Shown: positions 27,497 through 37,832, counted from the stretch's first letter. The stretch is DNA of 64,000 nt from CALSMU01 sp965230225 (GCA_965230225.1 CBDDKM010000007.1:1-64000); one strand, 5' to 3'. The notes: a model not told the origin generated them from the sequence alone. Translations and numbers: made by a program.

Positions 27497-29272
27497 TTAT
27501 CTGAAGTTTACTCTTCCCTGAAAACAATTCATTGTAACTATTGATGGTTCTTTAGAGCTTGACTCATTGAAGATTCCTTTCAATTCCAACTGACTGTTTT
27601 GTTCGCTTTTGAACTCCACTTTTACGTCTTCTTCTGGAAAATCAAAGCTGGTGTATGAGGTGTTAGCTTCCAGATTAAATTTGGATTCCTCCTGAAAGTC
27701 CACATCAATTCCGGTATATTTTGATTCAATCTTGAGACTTTCGAAGCCACTGTTTACCTCATCCACATCCAAACTTCCGTTGAACATTTCCAAATCTAAT
27801 TTGGACTCTAAGTACTCTATGTCTATGTTAGAATATTTTGCAGAACCTATGATCTGCCCCACTTCAACAACATCATACTTATCGTTAAACGATCTCTCCA
27901 AATCAACGTCCGCAATTTTAACTGCTTTAACAGTACTGTAAGATCCGTTAATTTCCAATGATTTTATGTTTTCTGCAATCAGTTTCCCATGAAATGATTC
28001 TAGCTCAATATTCTTTGCATCTCCCTCAATCTCGATATCTCCATATTTCACAATACCTTCTAACTCATTTACACCCTCGTAAACTTCAAGATTCGATTGA
28101 AACAATTCCAGTTCTAACTCCCCTACTTCATCAATTCGTGCTTTGGAGTACTTGGCATCCAATTCAAGTTCTTTTGATTTACCCAAATCCGCATCGCCAT
28201 GAAAAAGATAAATCTCACCTTCTTCATAATCTCCCATGGTGAGGTCTCCATACTTCTGCGATATATCAATTTTACCAGTAACATTACCAGTTGAGATATC
28301 CCCTTGCATTGCACTTGCTTTTAATTCTCCATTAAAGCTTGCTACTTCCATATCTCCATAGCTCACTTTGAGGTCAAGGTTCATGTCTTTAGGAATACTG
28401 ATTTCATAGTCTACATCAATTTTTTTGATTTTCGCGGTTTCTCCATTACCAAACTTTACTTTACCATTTCTGATGATGGTAGTAGTGGTACAACCACACT
28501 CATCTTCTCCTCCCGAAGAGTTTTTAATCTCCACCTTTCTACCTCTTTGAATCATGCTTACATCCAAATTATTAAGGGCCGTTTGAACATCCTCTTCCTT
28601 ATTTCCATCTACCGAAACATAAGCCACCAATTTTACAGTTTCCCTGTCCCAGGTATTGATGTTAATGTCTCCCTTAGAGTTCGTTACTTTTACCCAGTCC
28701 ACATCTGACAACTCCAGAGTTTTTTCAATGGTTTTACTATTGGAGTCATAGGTAACATTTTCTTTTACTCTTTTCTTGGCAGTATCCGGCACTTCGGGCT
28801 CTGATTGCATGGCTTGCAACGAATCGAAATCAGGTAACACCACTAACTCATTGTTCAATTCGGGTGTAGGATTTGCTCCTGGAATACTCGTTGCTTTGAT
28901 GTTTTCAACGTTTTCAGGAATGTATTCTTCATTTGCATTCAAGGGAGCGACAGTGGTATGCTCTGGCTCTACCACCGGCTCCATGAATGTTTGATCTATG
29001 TCTTGTTTTGGTAATTCTTCTTTGGTCTCAATAATGGGTGTCTCATTTTCCGACACAGTAGTTACCTCTGTTGGGGTATTAAGAAGAAAAATAGATGCCG
29101 TTGAAATAATCAATGTTGTTGTCATAATTAATAAGTTTTTTGTTGTCCACCACGGTTTCTTAGGTGGCGTTACTCCTTTAATCGTAACAAGCGCTTGTAC
29201 TTCTTCGAAACTCATAGCTACTTTAATGCTGCGAGCCGCTTCGAAATATTCATCTATAGATTTACTTTTCAT
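27497..29272 (-). CDS. Membrane-anchored beta-repeat protein, probable anti-sigma partner
   Basis: The product has 591 residues. About 45 cytoplasmic N-terminal residues are followed by one transmembrane helix (near 46-66, LLIMTTTLIISTASIFLL), a Pro/Glu-rich linker to about 170, and a long beta-solenoid-like region. That region starts with a DUF4097-type motif (GDININTWDRETVKLVAYV) and then shows short repeats such as YGDMEVASFNGELKASAM, YGDLTMGDYEEGEIYLFHG and YSNIDIEYLESKLDLEMFNG. The ECF sigma gene lies 49 bp upstream on the same strand. The topology (short inside, single helix, large outside) is that of a membrane anti-sigma factor, but I see no recognised anti-sigma domain, so this role is inferred from context. 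Confidence 0.8.
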   Translation of the reverse strand: MKSKSIDEYFEAARSIKVAMSFEEVQALVTIKGVTPPKKPWWTTKNLLIMTTTLIISTASIFLLNTPTEVTTVSENETPIIETKEELPKQDIDQTFMEPVVEPEHTTVAPLNANEEYIPENVENIKATSIPGANPTPELNNELVVLPDFDSLQAMQSEPEVPDTAKKRVKENVTYDSNSKTIEKTLELSDVDWVKVTNSKGDININTWDRETVKLVAYVSVDGNKEEDVQTALNNLDVSMIQRGRKVEIKNSSGGEDECGCTTTTIIRNGKVKFGNGETAKIKKIDVDYEISIPKDMNLDLKVSYGDMEVASFNGELKASAMQGDISTGNVTGKIDISQKYGDLTMGDYEEGEIYLFHGDADLGKSKELELDAKYSKARIDEVGELELELFQSNLEVYEGVNELEGIVKYGDIEIEGDAKNIELESFHGKLIAENIKSLEINGSYSTVKAVKIADVDLERSFNDKYDVVEVGQIIGSAKYSNIDIEYLESKLDLEMFNGSLDVDEVNSGFESLKIESKYTGIDVDFQEESKFNLEANTSYTSFDFPEEDVKVEFKSEQNSQLELKGIFNESSSKEPSIVTMNCFQGRVNFR

Positions 29273-29321
29273 TTCTGTACAGTTTAAACTTAACCTTCTG
29301 GGGCGCCAAACAAATGGAAGG

Positions 29322-29870
29322 TTATAAAAAGATCGACATTAATACGGTTGATCTGGTTCCAACAGGTTCTTTTTCGAGTTGATCAGACTTCAGAATCTCT
29401 GCTAGTTTAGCTCTACCTCTTTTTAAGCGTTGTTTTACGGCAGACTCTCCTGATTTCTGAATTTCAGCAATTTCCTTTATGGCAAAACCGCTAATTTCGA
29501 ACAGGATGAGGGCCTCTTTTTGTTTTTCCGGTAATTCATCCAGTGCCTGATACAATATCTGAACATCCAGTCTGGTATCGGCGTCAATTCCTTCATCCGG
29601 AATTGAATGCGCATGTTCTTCCTTGTAACTTCCGCTGAACTTAGCTCTCCTATACTTATTGTTCACTATGTTTTTGGCAATGGTGAACATAAAGCTTAGA
29701 AATGCCTTTTTATTCCGAAGTTTATCAAAACTCTCCAATGCTTTTAACACTGATTCCGAAATCAGATCCTCAGGCTCCATTATGCCATAAGCTTTGGCAT
29801 GGCAATAACGGGCAAATGAATCATGAACAGATTCATATAGCGTTAAAAACTCTTTCTGCTTCTCTTTCAT
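29322..29870 (-). CDS. ECF-type RNA polymerase sigma factor
   Basis: The 182-aa product has region 2 (SFARYCHAKAYGIMEPEDLI; AFLSFMFTIAKNIVNNKYRR) and region 4 (QALDELPEKQKEALILFEIS; FAIKEIAEIQKSGESAVKQR) of sigma-70 family proteins, without regions 1 and 3, as in ECF sigma factors. It would direct RNA polymerase to a specific set of promoters. Its downstream neighbour is a single-pass membrane protein that probably controls it. Confidence 0.92.
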   Translation of the reverse strand: MKEKQKEFLTLYESVHDSFARYCHAKAYGIMEPEDLISESVLKALESFDKLRNKKAFLSFMFTIAKNIVNNKYRRAKFSGSYKEEHAHSIPDEGIDADTRLDVQILYQALDELPEKQKEALILFEISGFAIKEIAEIQKSGESAVKQRLKRGRAKLAEILKSDQLEKEPVGTRSTVLMSIFL

Positions 29871-29985
29871 AAAAAACGCTTGTCGACTTTTTTAGCTTTC
29901 ACTAGGTAAGAACCTTAAATGCGAATTAAGTTACATTACTCAATAACATTTTTTCAAAAAGCCTGTCGATACTGAGGTTAAGGGG

Positions 29986-32900
29986 TTAATCTTTTTTTCT
30001 GTTTCTCTTAGTTTCTTTACAATCTTTTCTGGATGACTTGGTATCGCATTCGCAATTTCCCTGTCCTGATCTAAACAAATTAGTAAAGCGACACATTAAC
30101 TCTCCAAAATCGTTAAAACTTTCCTGATAAAAAGCACCAACTCCCTGAGTATGCTTTGCCTGATCAATTTTAGTAATGTCGTACTCATTGGACTCGTTAA
30201 AAGCATGTACTCTTAAATTACCTTCCGGTGGATTCAATTTGTACTCAATATCTACATCTCCAATAAATGAATTCGGGTTATGATTGGCCTCATTTCCTTG
30301 CGATACCCCAAGGTTGGTATTTACAGTAAGTCGATCATTGAAAAACTGTGTGGACATTGCTACCGCTACTTCATCATTACTAATGTTATCTCCCGGACTG
30401 TAGTTAAACCCAATATCAAAGTCATCAGAAAAGTTAGAGATCATGTTACTCAACTGATTGGATAATACTTCACTTGTGGTAGCCTCTACAAAACCAAGGT
30501 TACTAGTTTCGGCACCTGCTACCTCTGCATGAGGCAAGAACTTATTCAGAATCAATAACGAGAACACCTGTTTATTCATTTCCTGATCGGTACTTACCAG
30601 ATTCCTCAACACGGTTCTGGCATTTTCATCTGTTCTAGGCAATAAGATATCGAAGTGGATTAATGGATTAAAGAGGTTTTGAGTAAGGTGCATAATACAT
30701 TCTACCTCTGTTTTCTGACGATACTGCTCTTTGTCATTAATAGGCATGATATCGTACAAACTAGCCTTTAACGGATAGTAGGCTCTAATATCAATTTCTG
30801 CATCGTAAGGATCTCCGTACCAACTAATGGTACTACCAGGTTTCACCTCAAACTTTTTATTGATGAAATCCTTTAGGGTAAACAGGTAACTCCCATCTGA
30901 AATTTCGTATCCGCCGAACATGTAAAAGTCATAAAATTGATCAATATACATATCAATATGCCCGGTTCCGGACCCCTTCATTACATCCCCTACCACTTCA
31001 TCAAAAACCAACTGGAACTCAGCATCCTCAGTTACATCCATGCTTAGAGTCAGGTTAATACCTTCCAGATCTACTTCGTACTCCTCTTCCTCGGTGGTGT
31101 GATCAACAAAAGAGATAAAGTCCTGTAACACCACATCCTCCGATCCATATAGTGGTAATGTAATACTGGTTCCTTTCTCAGATTTTGCATTCACATCAAT
31201 TTCCAAAATTTCTTCGTAGTTAATGGATATATCTCCAGTGGCAAAAGCATCTCCATAGTATAATGGATTCATTTCGTAAGTGGTATTCATTACGAGGAAT
31301 GGATCATCAAATGCGGCAAAGAAATCGTAACTATACTGCTCAAAGTTTTGGTGAAAAAATGAACCTACCAGAATAGCCTCAGAACCAAATTTATCTTTAA
31401 TCGGAATACCATTCATTAGAATCATATCCGGCTCTATTAATACTTGTCCATTAGCTACATAATTCGTATTCAACATTTCCATATAGTAGGATACATCATT
31501 GAGGTATAAGCTTCCATTTAACAATGGTTTCTCTGTGCTACCTTTAAGGTACACGGTACCTTTAGTATTTCCCTGTACCTCCATTCCTTCTGGCATAAAT
31601 GCATTTACAATGTGTAAGTCAGTTTCTTTAAAATCAAATTGGAAATCCAGGTTATCCTCTTTCTTATTAACGTAATAGTGTCCCTTAGTAATGGAAAAAT
31701 CACTGTTCATGTCCATTCGGATCAAGTCACCTGCAAACTCCATTCTTTTGTACTTAGGGTCCCAATTAGAATTGGCTTCGATGTTTCCAGCGTAGTAACT
31801 ATTTACACTTAACCCTTCTACAAATGTGTAAGCATCGAAGAAAAAGTCACCATAAAGGTTAGAGACATAACCATCCAGGTTTATTTCTCCTTGTAATTCG
31901 AGGCTTTCCGTTCCCATAAGGGCATTTATGACATCTAAATCAAATCGAGCTATTTCGAAATTAAGTTTTGCTTCGGGATCTTCCGAAACCATACCATCAA
32001 AACGAATGGACTGATAATCGTTTGTGGCCAGCATATTATCCAACTTAATGGTGGTAGAATCTATCTTTATATGAGCATCATGATCTACATGCCACAATCC
32101 TGCCTGAGAGTATACTTGTGAAGGCTTAATATCAAACGAAAACTCGGACGGACTAAGTACGTAACCATCTCCATATATCTTGGCCCAATAAGAAGAATCC
32201 GATGCCGACCAGTACAGGCTGGTTCCAACGTTATCCTCGTAAGCTTTGGCAATTAAGTTTACATTTTGAACTACTAAATCCGGAGTCACATAAACACTAT
32301 CCACCATTAAATCGAAGGTGTAAAACACATCAAAAGCGCTAAATTTTCGAGTAGTATCCAGTTCTATCCCCGCAAATCGCATATCGTTGTACTCTAGCCA
32401 CTCACACTGAGAGGCCAACTCAAACAAGTCTTTATCACTATCGTAGGTAACATGCATGGATGTGTTTTCAGAAACCCTTAACTCCGGCATAAACAGTTCT
32501 GTCAACTTTGAGAGGTTATTTACTTTAAACGATAAGTCAAAATCTTCGTGGTTAAATTGTATGTCTTCCGAATTAGGGAAAATAGAAGGTAGAATTTTAG
32601 CTCCCAGCGCATATAAACTTTGGTCCAACGTATCCAAACTATACTCTCCCACCATGCTTATGTCTGCAAACTGAGAAAATACATCTATGGTATGGTAGTT
32701 TGTATTTCCTTTCGACTCGAAGAAGATGGATTCGAATTCATAATCCTTTCCGTTTTCGAAATAGGCGACTTCATTAAGGTAAACCAATCCTGTAAATTCA
32801 TCCAGAGTTGACCCAGAACCTTCTGCCATTACCGTAAAACAAGCAGAAGAAGATTCTCTTTGTATATCTGATATTAAATTTAGGTCGTAAAAATGTGCTT

Positions 32901-34494
32901 TCTGAACATCTGCGTTAAAGTGAAACTGAAACGGACTATGGTTCAAATCAACTTCTCCGTTAAAGGCTAAATCTATGTTTGGGTCTACAATAGTTATTCC
33001 TCCATCAAATGCTCTCTCTTCAAACACTCCATGTACACCCACCTGATCGTAGGTATAATCTAACAGCTCAAAATTGTTCAGATTCCCATCTAACCTTACA
33101 TGAAGATCATCCATGGTTACACCTCTTCCCTTTACGTCTAAATCAGATGTGAAATTCCCCAATTCTTTCGATCCGGTTAATAACTCCAAGTCCAACCCAG
33201 CAGTGTATAAATGACCAGTATAATTTATCATGCTTAAGGAATCATATACCCTGAAATTTCCTGTGGTAACACCTATATCCGTAATGATATCCATTGACAG
33301 GTCAATGTCATTATAGTAACCATCCAATTGTCCCATGGCATAAATCACTCCCAAATTGTCTAACTGTTCAGGTAAAACTAAATCCTCTTCTAAACCAAAA
33401 TCAGTAAAGTCGAAGGAATCAATATCCTCTTTAGATGTTTGGAGTACGTCAATATCCAACCCAATAAGAGCATTCTCCACATCTGGTAATCCTCGAACAG
33501 AGATGTCTCCATTAAAGAAAGTAACAGGAGATAATCCTAGGTACATATCGGACACTAGAATATCGTTGAATGGTCCCTCTACCTCGCACTCCAGTTTAAT
33601 TTTATGATCCACATCTCTCAAACTTGGAATGAAGTACGAAAGGTCCAAAGTACTAATGCTGGTAGGTTGGATAGAGGCATACATACTAACAGCATTCATA
33701 AAATCCTGCAGGTCGCCGTAATCATGATACCTCAACGAAATACCTTTTGTTTGAATATTGGAATGAGGAGTATGAATTTTCAATTGCTCCATCTTTATCT
33801 TCTTAGGATTAACCAGTAAATGACAAGACAGATGGTCCAATTGGAACCCACTCCTATCTTTTAGGGAAACTCCCTCCAAATCCAAAGTAGTTACATCTCC
33901 TCTGGTCCTTAGCCCAAGAATTTTACCCGTTACATTAGAAAGTTCAATGTGTTCGTAATCAATACCATACTCAATTACTTCCTTGTTCCAGTTATTAAAG
34001 CTGATGTGGGCATTATTAAGGGCTACCTCCTTGATTTTGATGGTAAAAACCTCGTCCTCCTTCTCCTCATCCGTTTTAAAATAGTCGATTAAGAACTGAA
34101 GGTTAAACACCTCTTCTCCCTTGTATTTTTGAATCTTAATTCTGGTATGTTCTGAATTAACTGCTTTTAAAATTGCAAATCGACTATCCAAACTTAGATC
34201 TTGTAGCGAACCACTCAAATGTGGTGAATAAATTAGTGTATCTCCACGCTGATCAGCAATGTATAAGCCCGAAATTTCTGCATACTCCCACCCATTTAAT
34301 TTGATCTGCTCAATCTTAACTTCTGTGTTTAACTCGTGGGAATAATAGTTGGCCAATTGCTGCCCCAGAAAATTTTGAAACCAGGTGGTTTGAAGCCCAA
34401 ACAAGAGTATCATTGCTACTAGCAGTAGTAACTCAAAAAGATTCAAGAACCTTCTGAGCAGAAATAATCCTATTTTTTTGATAATTTCGAGCAC
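29986..34494 (-). CDS. tamB: TamB-like translocation/assembly module protein
   Basis: The 1502-aa product has an N-terminal signal anchor (residues 12-35, LFLLRRFLNLFELLLLVAMI) and then a very long beta-rich, AsmA/TamB-like body of repeated short strands. The C-terminal DUF490/TamB domain is clear (SDGSYLFTLKDFINKKFEVK, then GSTISWYGDPYDAEIDIRAYY). The end is basic and Cys-containing (NCECDTKSSRKDCKETKRNR). TamB-type proteins form a hydrophobic groove that bridges the inner and outer membranes, for outer-membrane protein assembly or lipid transfer. It is divergent from tsaD, an arrangement often seen in Bacteroidota. Confidence 0.92.
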   Translation of the reverse strand: MLEIIKKIGLFLLRRFLNLFELLLLVAMILLFGLQTTWFQNFLGQQLANYYSHELNTEVKIEQIKLNGWEYAEISGLYIADQRGDTLIYSPHLSGSLQDLSLDSRFAILKAVNSEHTRIKIQKYKGEEVFNLQFLIDYFKTDEEKEDEVFTIKIKEVALNNAHISFNNWNKEVIEYGIDYEHIELSNVTGKILGLRTRGDVTTLDLEGVSLKDRSGFQLDHLSCHLLVNPKKIKMEQLKIHTPHSNIQTKGISLRYHDYGDLQDFMNAVSMYASIQPTSISTLDLSYFIPSLRDVDHKIKLECEVEGPFNDILVSDMYLGLSPVTFFNGDISVRGLPDVENALIGLDIDVLQTSKEDIDSFDFTDFGLEEDLVLPEQLDNLGVIYAMGQLDGYYNDIDLSMDIITDIGVTTGNFRVYDSLSMINYTGHLYTAGLDLELLTGSKELGNFTSDLDVKGRGVTMDDLHVRLDGNLNNFELLDYTYDQVGVHGVFEERAFDGGITIVDPNIDLAFNGEVDLNHSPFQFHFNADVQKAHFYDLNLISDIQRESSSACFTVMAEGSGSTLDEFTGLVYLNEVAYFENGKDYEFESIFFESKGNTNYHTIDVFSQFADISMVGEYSLDTLDQSLYALGAKILPSIFPNSEDIQFNHEDFDLSFKVNNLSKLTELFMPELRVSENTSMHVTYDSDKDLFELASQCEWLEYNDMRFAGIELDTTRKFSAFDVFYTFDLMVDSVYVTPDLVVQNVNLIAKAYEDNVGTSLYWSASDSSYWAKIYGDGYVLSPSEFSFDIKPSQVYSQAGLWHVDHDAHIKIDSTTIKLDNMLATNDYQSIRFDGMVSEDPEAKLNFEIARFDLDVINALMGTESLELQGEINLDGYVSNLYGDFFFDAYTFVEGLSVNSYYAGNIEANSNWDPKYKRMEFAGDLIRMDMNSDFSITKGHYYVNKKEDNLDFQFDFKETDLHIVNAFMPEGMEVQGNTKGTVYLKGSTEKPLLNGSLYLNDVSYYMEMLNTNYVANGQVLIEPDMILMNGIPIKDKFGSEAILVGSFFHQNFEQYSYDFFAAFDDPFLVMNTTYEMNPLYYGDAFATGDISINYEEILEIDVNAKSEKGTSITLPLYGSEDVVLQDFISFVDHTTEEEEYEVDLEGINLTLSMDVTEDAEFQLVFDEVVGDVMKGSGTGHIDMYIDQFYDFYMFGGYEISDGSYLFTLKDFINKKFEVKPGSTISWYGDPYDAEIDIRAYYPLKASLYDIMPINDKEQYRQKTEVECIMHLTQNLFNPLIHFDILLPRTDENARTVLRNLVSTDQEMNKQVFSLLILNKFLPHAEVAGAETSNLGFVEATTSEVLSNQLSNMISNFSDDFDIGFNYSPGDNISNDEVAVAMSTQFFNDRLTVNTNLGVSQGNEANHNPNSFIGDVDIEYKLNPPEGNLRVHAFNESNEYDITKIDQAKHTQGVGAFYQESFNDFGELMCRFTNLFRSGQGNCECDTKSSRKDCKETKRNRKKD

Positions 34495-34528
34495 TTAATT
34501 TTGAAAATGAGCCTTACAAACAAAGATA
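34482..34528. promoter_or_regulatory. Divergent, overlapping promoters of tamB and tsaD
   Basis: Plus strand: TAATTTCG (34482-34489) and TAATTTTG (34496-34503) are two candidate -7 boxes for tsaD. Minus strand: TATCTTTG (34528-34521) is a perfect -7 box for tamB and lies inside the tsaD coding start. The start codons are only about 12 bp apart, so each promoter lies in the other gene's 5' end. -33 elements are not clear. Confidence 0.45.
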
Positions 34529-35541
34529 ATATCATTCTTGGGATAGAGTCCAGTTGTGACGATACTTCTGCGGCAATAATTATTAACGCAGAAATTAAAT
34601 CAAATGTTATAGCATCTCAGGCGGTACATACCGAATATGGAGGTGTTGTTCCAGAACTGGCTTCTAGAGCACATCAACAAAACATTGTTCCTGTTGTGGA
34701 TGCAGCCATTAAAAGAGCAGGTGTAGAAAAAAAGGATATTTCTGCCATTGCTTTTACCAGAGGTCCAGGATTAATGGGGTCGCTTTTGGTGGGTACATCC
34801 TTTGCCAAATCAATGGCTTTAGGTTTAGATATTCCATTGATTGATGTTAACCATATGCAAGGGCACATTCTTGCTCATTTTATAAAGGATCCTAATGTTC
34901 CAACTGAATCTCCTTCCTTTCCATTTTTGTGTTTAACAGTAAGTGGGGGGCACACACAAATAGTACTAGTAAAAGACTATTTAGACATGGAAGTAATTGG
35001 CGAAACTATTGACGATGCGGCAGGTGAAGCATTTGATAAAGCAGCTAAACTAATGGGATTACCCTACCCGGGAGGACCGGTTGTTGATAAACTGGCCAAA
35101 GAAGGAAACAAAGGTCGATTTGAATTCTCATTCCCAAAAATTGATGGTTATAACTATAGTTTCAGTGGCTTAAAAACACAGTTTTTATACTTCTTGCAAA
35201 AAGGAAAAGCACAAGATCCTAATTTTATTAAAGATAACCTCAACGACATCTGTGCTTCATACCAGTCGCACATCATTAATTACCTATTTATCAAGGTAAA
35301 AAAAGCGATGAATGATTTGGGAATTAAAGACATTGCCATTGCTGGTGGAGTATCCGCCAATAGTTACTTAAGAAACTCTTTACAAGAGCTGGGTAAAAAA
35401 CATGGTTGGAACACTTACACCCCTCCATTTCAGTATACCACCGACAATGCCGGAATGATTGCAATAACAGGTTACTACAAGCTATTGAAAGGTGAATTTA
35501 CCGACCAATCGGCTGTACCTATGGCCAGAATGAAAATGTAA
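34507..35541 (+). CDS. tsaD: tRNA N6-threonylcarbamoyladenosine transferase subunit TsaD
   Basis: The 344-aa product is of full length. I start at ATG 34507; an in-frame TTG at 34501 lies in the candidate -7 box. Motifs include ILGIESSCDDTSAAI, the metal-binding HMQGH (His 116 and His 120), CLTVSGGHTQIVLV, DAAGEAFDKAAKLMGLPYPG and IAIAGGVSANSYLR. TsaD with TsaB and TsaE makes t6A37 on ANN-decoding tRNAs, an essential modification. Its 3' end abuts the convergent epimerase gene. Confidence 0.97.
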   Translation: MSLTNKDNIILGIESSCDDTSAAIIINAEIKSNVIASQAVHTEYGGVVPELASRAHQQNIVPVVDAAIKRAGVEKKDISAIAFTRGPGLMGSLLVGTSFAKSMALGLDIPLIDVNHMQGHILAHFIKDPNVPTESPSFPFLCLTVSGGHTQIVLVKDYLDMEVIGETIDDAAGEAFDKAAKLMGLPYPGGPVVDKLAKEGNKGRFEFSFPKIDGYNYSFSGLKTQFLYFLQKGKAQDPNFIKDNLNDICASYQSHIINYLFIKVKKAMNDLGIKDIAIAGGVSANSYLRNSLQELGKKHGWNTYTPPFQYTTDNAGMIAITGYYKLLKGEFTDQSAVPMARMKM

Positions 35542-36462
35542 TTAGTAAGTAAACTCTTTCTTAAAGGTTTCTAAATCTTCTCTTAAGCTATTTTTTCGAA
35601 AATCAGCTAATGGAGCCACGCGCTCATCAAATTTGATTTTTAACTCTCTTAATTTCAAATTTTGATTCACAAACAACATTTCTAAATCCGGGTACATATC
35701 CTTTAGTACATCAACAATATCGTTAATGCTAAAGGTGCTTTCCACCATGTTGTACACCGACGGTTCCAGATCGGAATCAAGTAAATTAATTAAACTATCC
35801 GATAATCGATCAATGTGTATAAATGATCTACTTTGATTACCGTTACCATATATTCTGACCAGTCCATTGTAGTTGGCCTCAAACATGAATTTATTGATCA
35901 CAGAATCAAATCGCATGCTCTTACTATAGCCATACACATTACCGCATCGAACGATATAGGTCTTAATTTTACTATCAAATAATCTTTTAACTTGATCCTC
36001 TCCCCTTAGTTTAGAAATACCATAAAAAGTTTTAGGATTAGGAACTGTATTAATATCAATCTCTTTACTGGACGCTCCATATACAGACACACTACTTAAG
36101 TAGATCAATTTCTTAACATCGCTTTCCTCCAAAGTATAGATTAATTCTGCTGTTCCCCAATGGTTTACCTGATCAAATTCATGTGGGCTTTGATCTGCAA
36201 AAGGAGTGGTTACCTTCGCTGCCAAATGATAAACTATATCTACCCCGTCCAAATGCTTTTTTAGTTTTCTGGTATCCAGTATTTCTCCCTGTACAAACTT
36301 TAGCTTTTCTGCTACAAGTTTAGACTTTCCAATAAAGAGATTATAGTTCCCTCTGTTTAGGTTATCATATATAATTACCTGTTCTACTTCCGGCTGATTC
36401 ACTAATCGATAAATCAACTCTGTTCCAATGTATCCGGCACCGCCGGTAATTAATACTTTCAT
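35542..36462 (-). CDS. NAD-dependent epimerase/dehydratase (extended SDR)
   Basis: The 306-aa product has the Rossmann motif MKVLITGGAGYIGTELIY, DIVYHLAAKVTTPFADQS, SSVSVYG and the catalytic YGISK. This is the nucleotide-sugar epimerase/dehydratase type of extended SDR. RCGNVYGYSKSMRFD and NQSRSFIHIDRL suit a sugar-nucleotide substrate. It lies 6 bp downstream of the APS reductase gene on the same strand, so the two are probably co-transcribed although their pathways differ. The substrate is unknown. Confidence 0.88.
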   Translation of the reverse strand: MKVLITGGAGYIGTELIYRLVNQPEVEQVIIYDNLNRGNYNLFIGKSKLVAEKLKFVQGEILDTRKLKKHLDGVDIVYHLAAKVTTPFADQSPHEFDQVNHWGTAELIYTLEESDVKKLIYLSSVSVYGASSKEIDINTVPNPKTFYGISKLRGEDQVKRLFDSKIKTYIVRCGNVYGYSKSMRFDSVINKFMFEANYNGLVRIYGNGNQSRSFIHIDRLSDSLINLLDSDLEPSVYNMVESTFSINDIVDVLKDMYPDLEMLFVNQNLKLRELKIKFDERVAPLADFRKNSLREDLETFKKEFTY

Positions 36463-36468
36463 GGTGGT

Positions 36469-37179
36469 TTATTTCGCCAGGTCAGTATGTAACCCGCATT
36501 CTGTTTTATTCATTCCGAACCATCTACCGGTTCTTTCATCACTCGCATCAAACTTTCTGGTGCATGGCTCGCAACCTATACTTAAGTACCCTTGTACCTC
36601 TAATGGATGTTCAGGTAAATCGTATTCCTTTCTATACTCCCATATTTTCTTCGAATTCCAGTCTAAAACCGGGTGAAACCTTAAGGTGTTATGGGGAGCA
36701 GGTTGCTCCACTTTCATGTTTTTCCTATTGGCATTTTGGTCTGCTCTAATCCCGTTGATCCAAATATCATACTGCATCAAATAAGCTTCCATTGGGATGG
36801 TTTTATTTATCTGGCAACAATAATCTGGCTCTGTGGCAAAATAAAACTGTCCATTTTCCCTTTGCATGTTTTTAGGAACTGAAGAACGAACATCAATTAC
36901 GTTTAATCCAAAAGACGCTGCTATCTCATCTCTAAAATTGAGGGTTTCCGGAAAGTGGAATCCAGTATTTATGAATAGAATATCGATTGGAGCATCTATT
37001 CTGCTCAACATGTGTAATAGGGGAATGCTGTGGGTTTGAAACGATGAAGTAGCATACATCTTTTTCCCCGCTGCATGATACTCCAATACTTTCTTTTCTA
37101 TTTCGTCAAATTCCATCCTGTGGTCAAATGTAATTTTATTAGAAGCCGCTAAAATATGACTTATATCATGTTTGAGCAT
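36469..37179 (-). CDS. cysH: Assimilatory adenylylsulfate (APS/PAPS) reductase
   Basis: The 236-aa product has SFQTHSIPLLHML and LFINTGFHFPETLNF of the PAPS-reductase fold. Two cysteine pairs, C121-C122 (DYCCQINKT) and C203-x-x-C206 (IGCEPC), are the 4Fe-4S ligands of the APS-reducing branch. C228 in KTECGLH is the catalytic Cys near the C-terminus. The enzyme reduces APS (or PAPS) to sulfite with thioredoxin. No other sulfate-assimilation gene is next to it in this window. Confidence 0.95.
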   Translation of the reverse strand: MLKHDISHILAASNKITFDHRMEFDEIEKKVLEYHAAGKKMYATSSFQTHSIPLLHMLSRIDAPIDILFINTGFHFPETLNFRDEIAASFGLNVIDVRSSVPKNMQRENGQFYFATEPDYCCQINKTIPMEAYLMQYDIWINGIRADQNANRKNMKVEQPAPHNTLRFHPVLDWNSKKIWEYRKEYDLPEHPLEVQGYLSIGCEPCTRKFDASDERTGRWFGMNKTECGLHTDLAK

Positions 37180-37237
37180 GTTTTGTTGTGAATATTATTT
37201 CATTCCTTAAATTAGTAAGCATAAATCACTCTTACCC

Positions 37238-37771
37238 ATGCCTTTTAATAAGCTTAATCATTCCCATTTAGGAGAAATACGTCCTCGTTTCAGGTTAAAT
37301 ACCGACCTAAGTATTGAGGATTCGATAGAGCAGTTAAAAGTGGCTTTGGAAAGCGATCCATCTGTATTGGGTAGAATAGAAAAAGATCATGCTCATTTTA
37401 AAATTCCCGAAGCAGATCGACATTATTGGTCGCCAGAACTTCAGGTGTCTTTCGACGATTGGCACGAGGATGGAGATGGAACCTTAGTTAGGTGCTTAGT
37501 GGGACCACAACCTACCACCTGGACCTTATTTGCATTTTTCTACATTGTAATTGGATTGGCTACCACTTTTGGAGGCTTTTTTGGGCTAACTCAACTATAT
37601 CTGGGCAATCCGGCCTATTGGTTATGGTCAATTCCCGCAGGAGGGATAATTCTACCAACGATATACATTACCTCTAAGTTTGGGCAAAAAAAGGGAAGAG
37701 ATCAAATGCTACACCTCATTAGCTTCCTGTATCATGCTCTTGATAAAAATGGTACGGTAGAAAGAATCTAA
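37238..37771 (+). CDS. Hypothetical protein with two transmembrane helices
   Basis: The 177-aa product has a soluble N-terminal region (1-88; IRPRFRLNTDLSIEDSIEQL, HYWSPELQVSFDDWHEDGDG) and two helices (about 90-112 and 122-140). ALESDPSVLGRIEKDHAHFK suggests a small sensory or regulatory domain, but no family is recognised. It is followed 61 bp later by the SDR gene on the same strand. Confidence 0.75.
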   Translation: MPFNKLNHSHLGEIRPRFRLNTDLSIEDSIEQLKVALESDPSVLGRIEKDHAHFKIPEADRHYWSPELQVSFDDWHEDGDGTLVRCLVGPQPTTWTLFAFFYIVIGLATTFGGFFGLTQLYLGNPAYWLWSIPAGGIILPTIYITSKFGQKKGRDQMLHLISFLYHALDKNGTVERI

Positions 37772-37832
37772 CCTATACAAATCCTTCTTATTTTTGTTTT
37801 CACTCACAACCGGAATCCCGGATTAAGAAACT

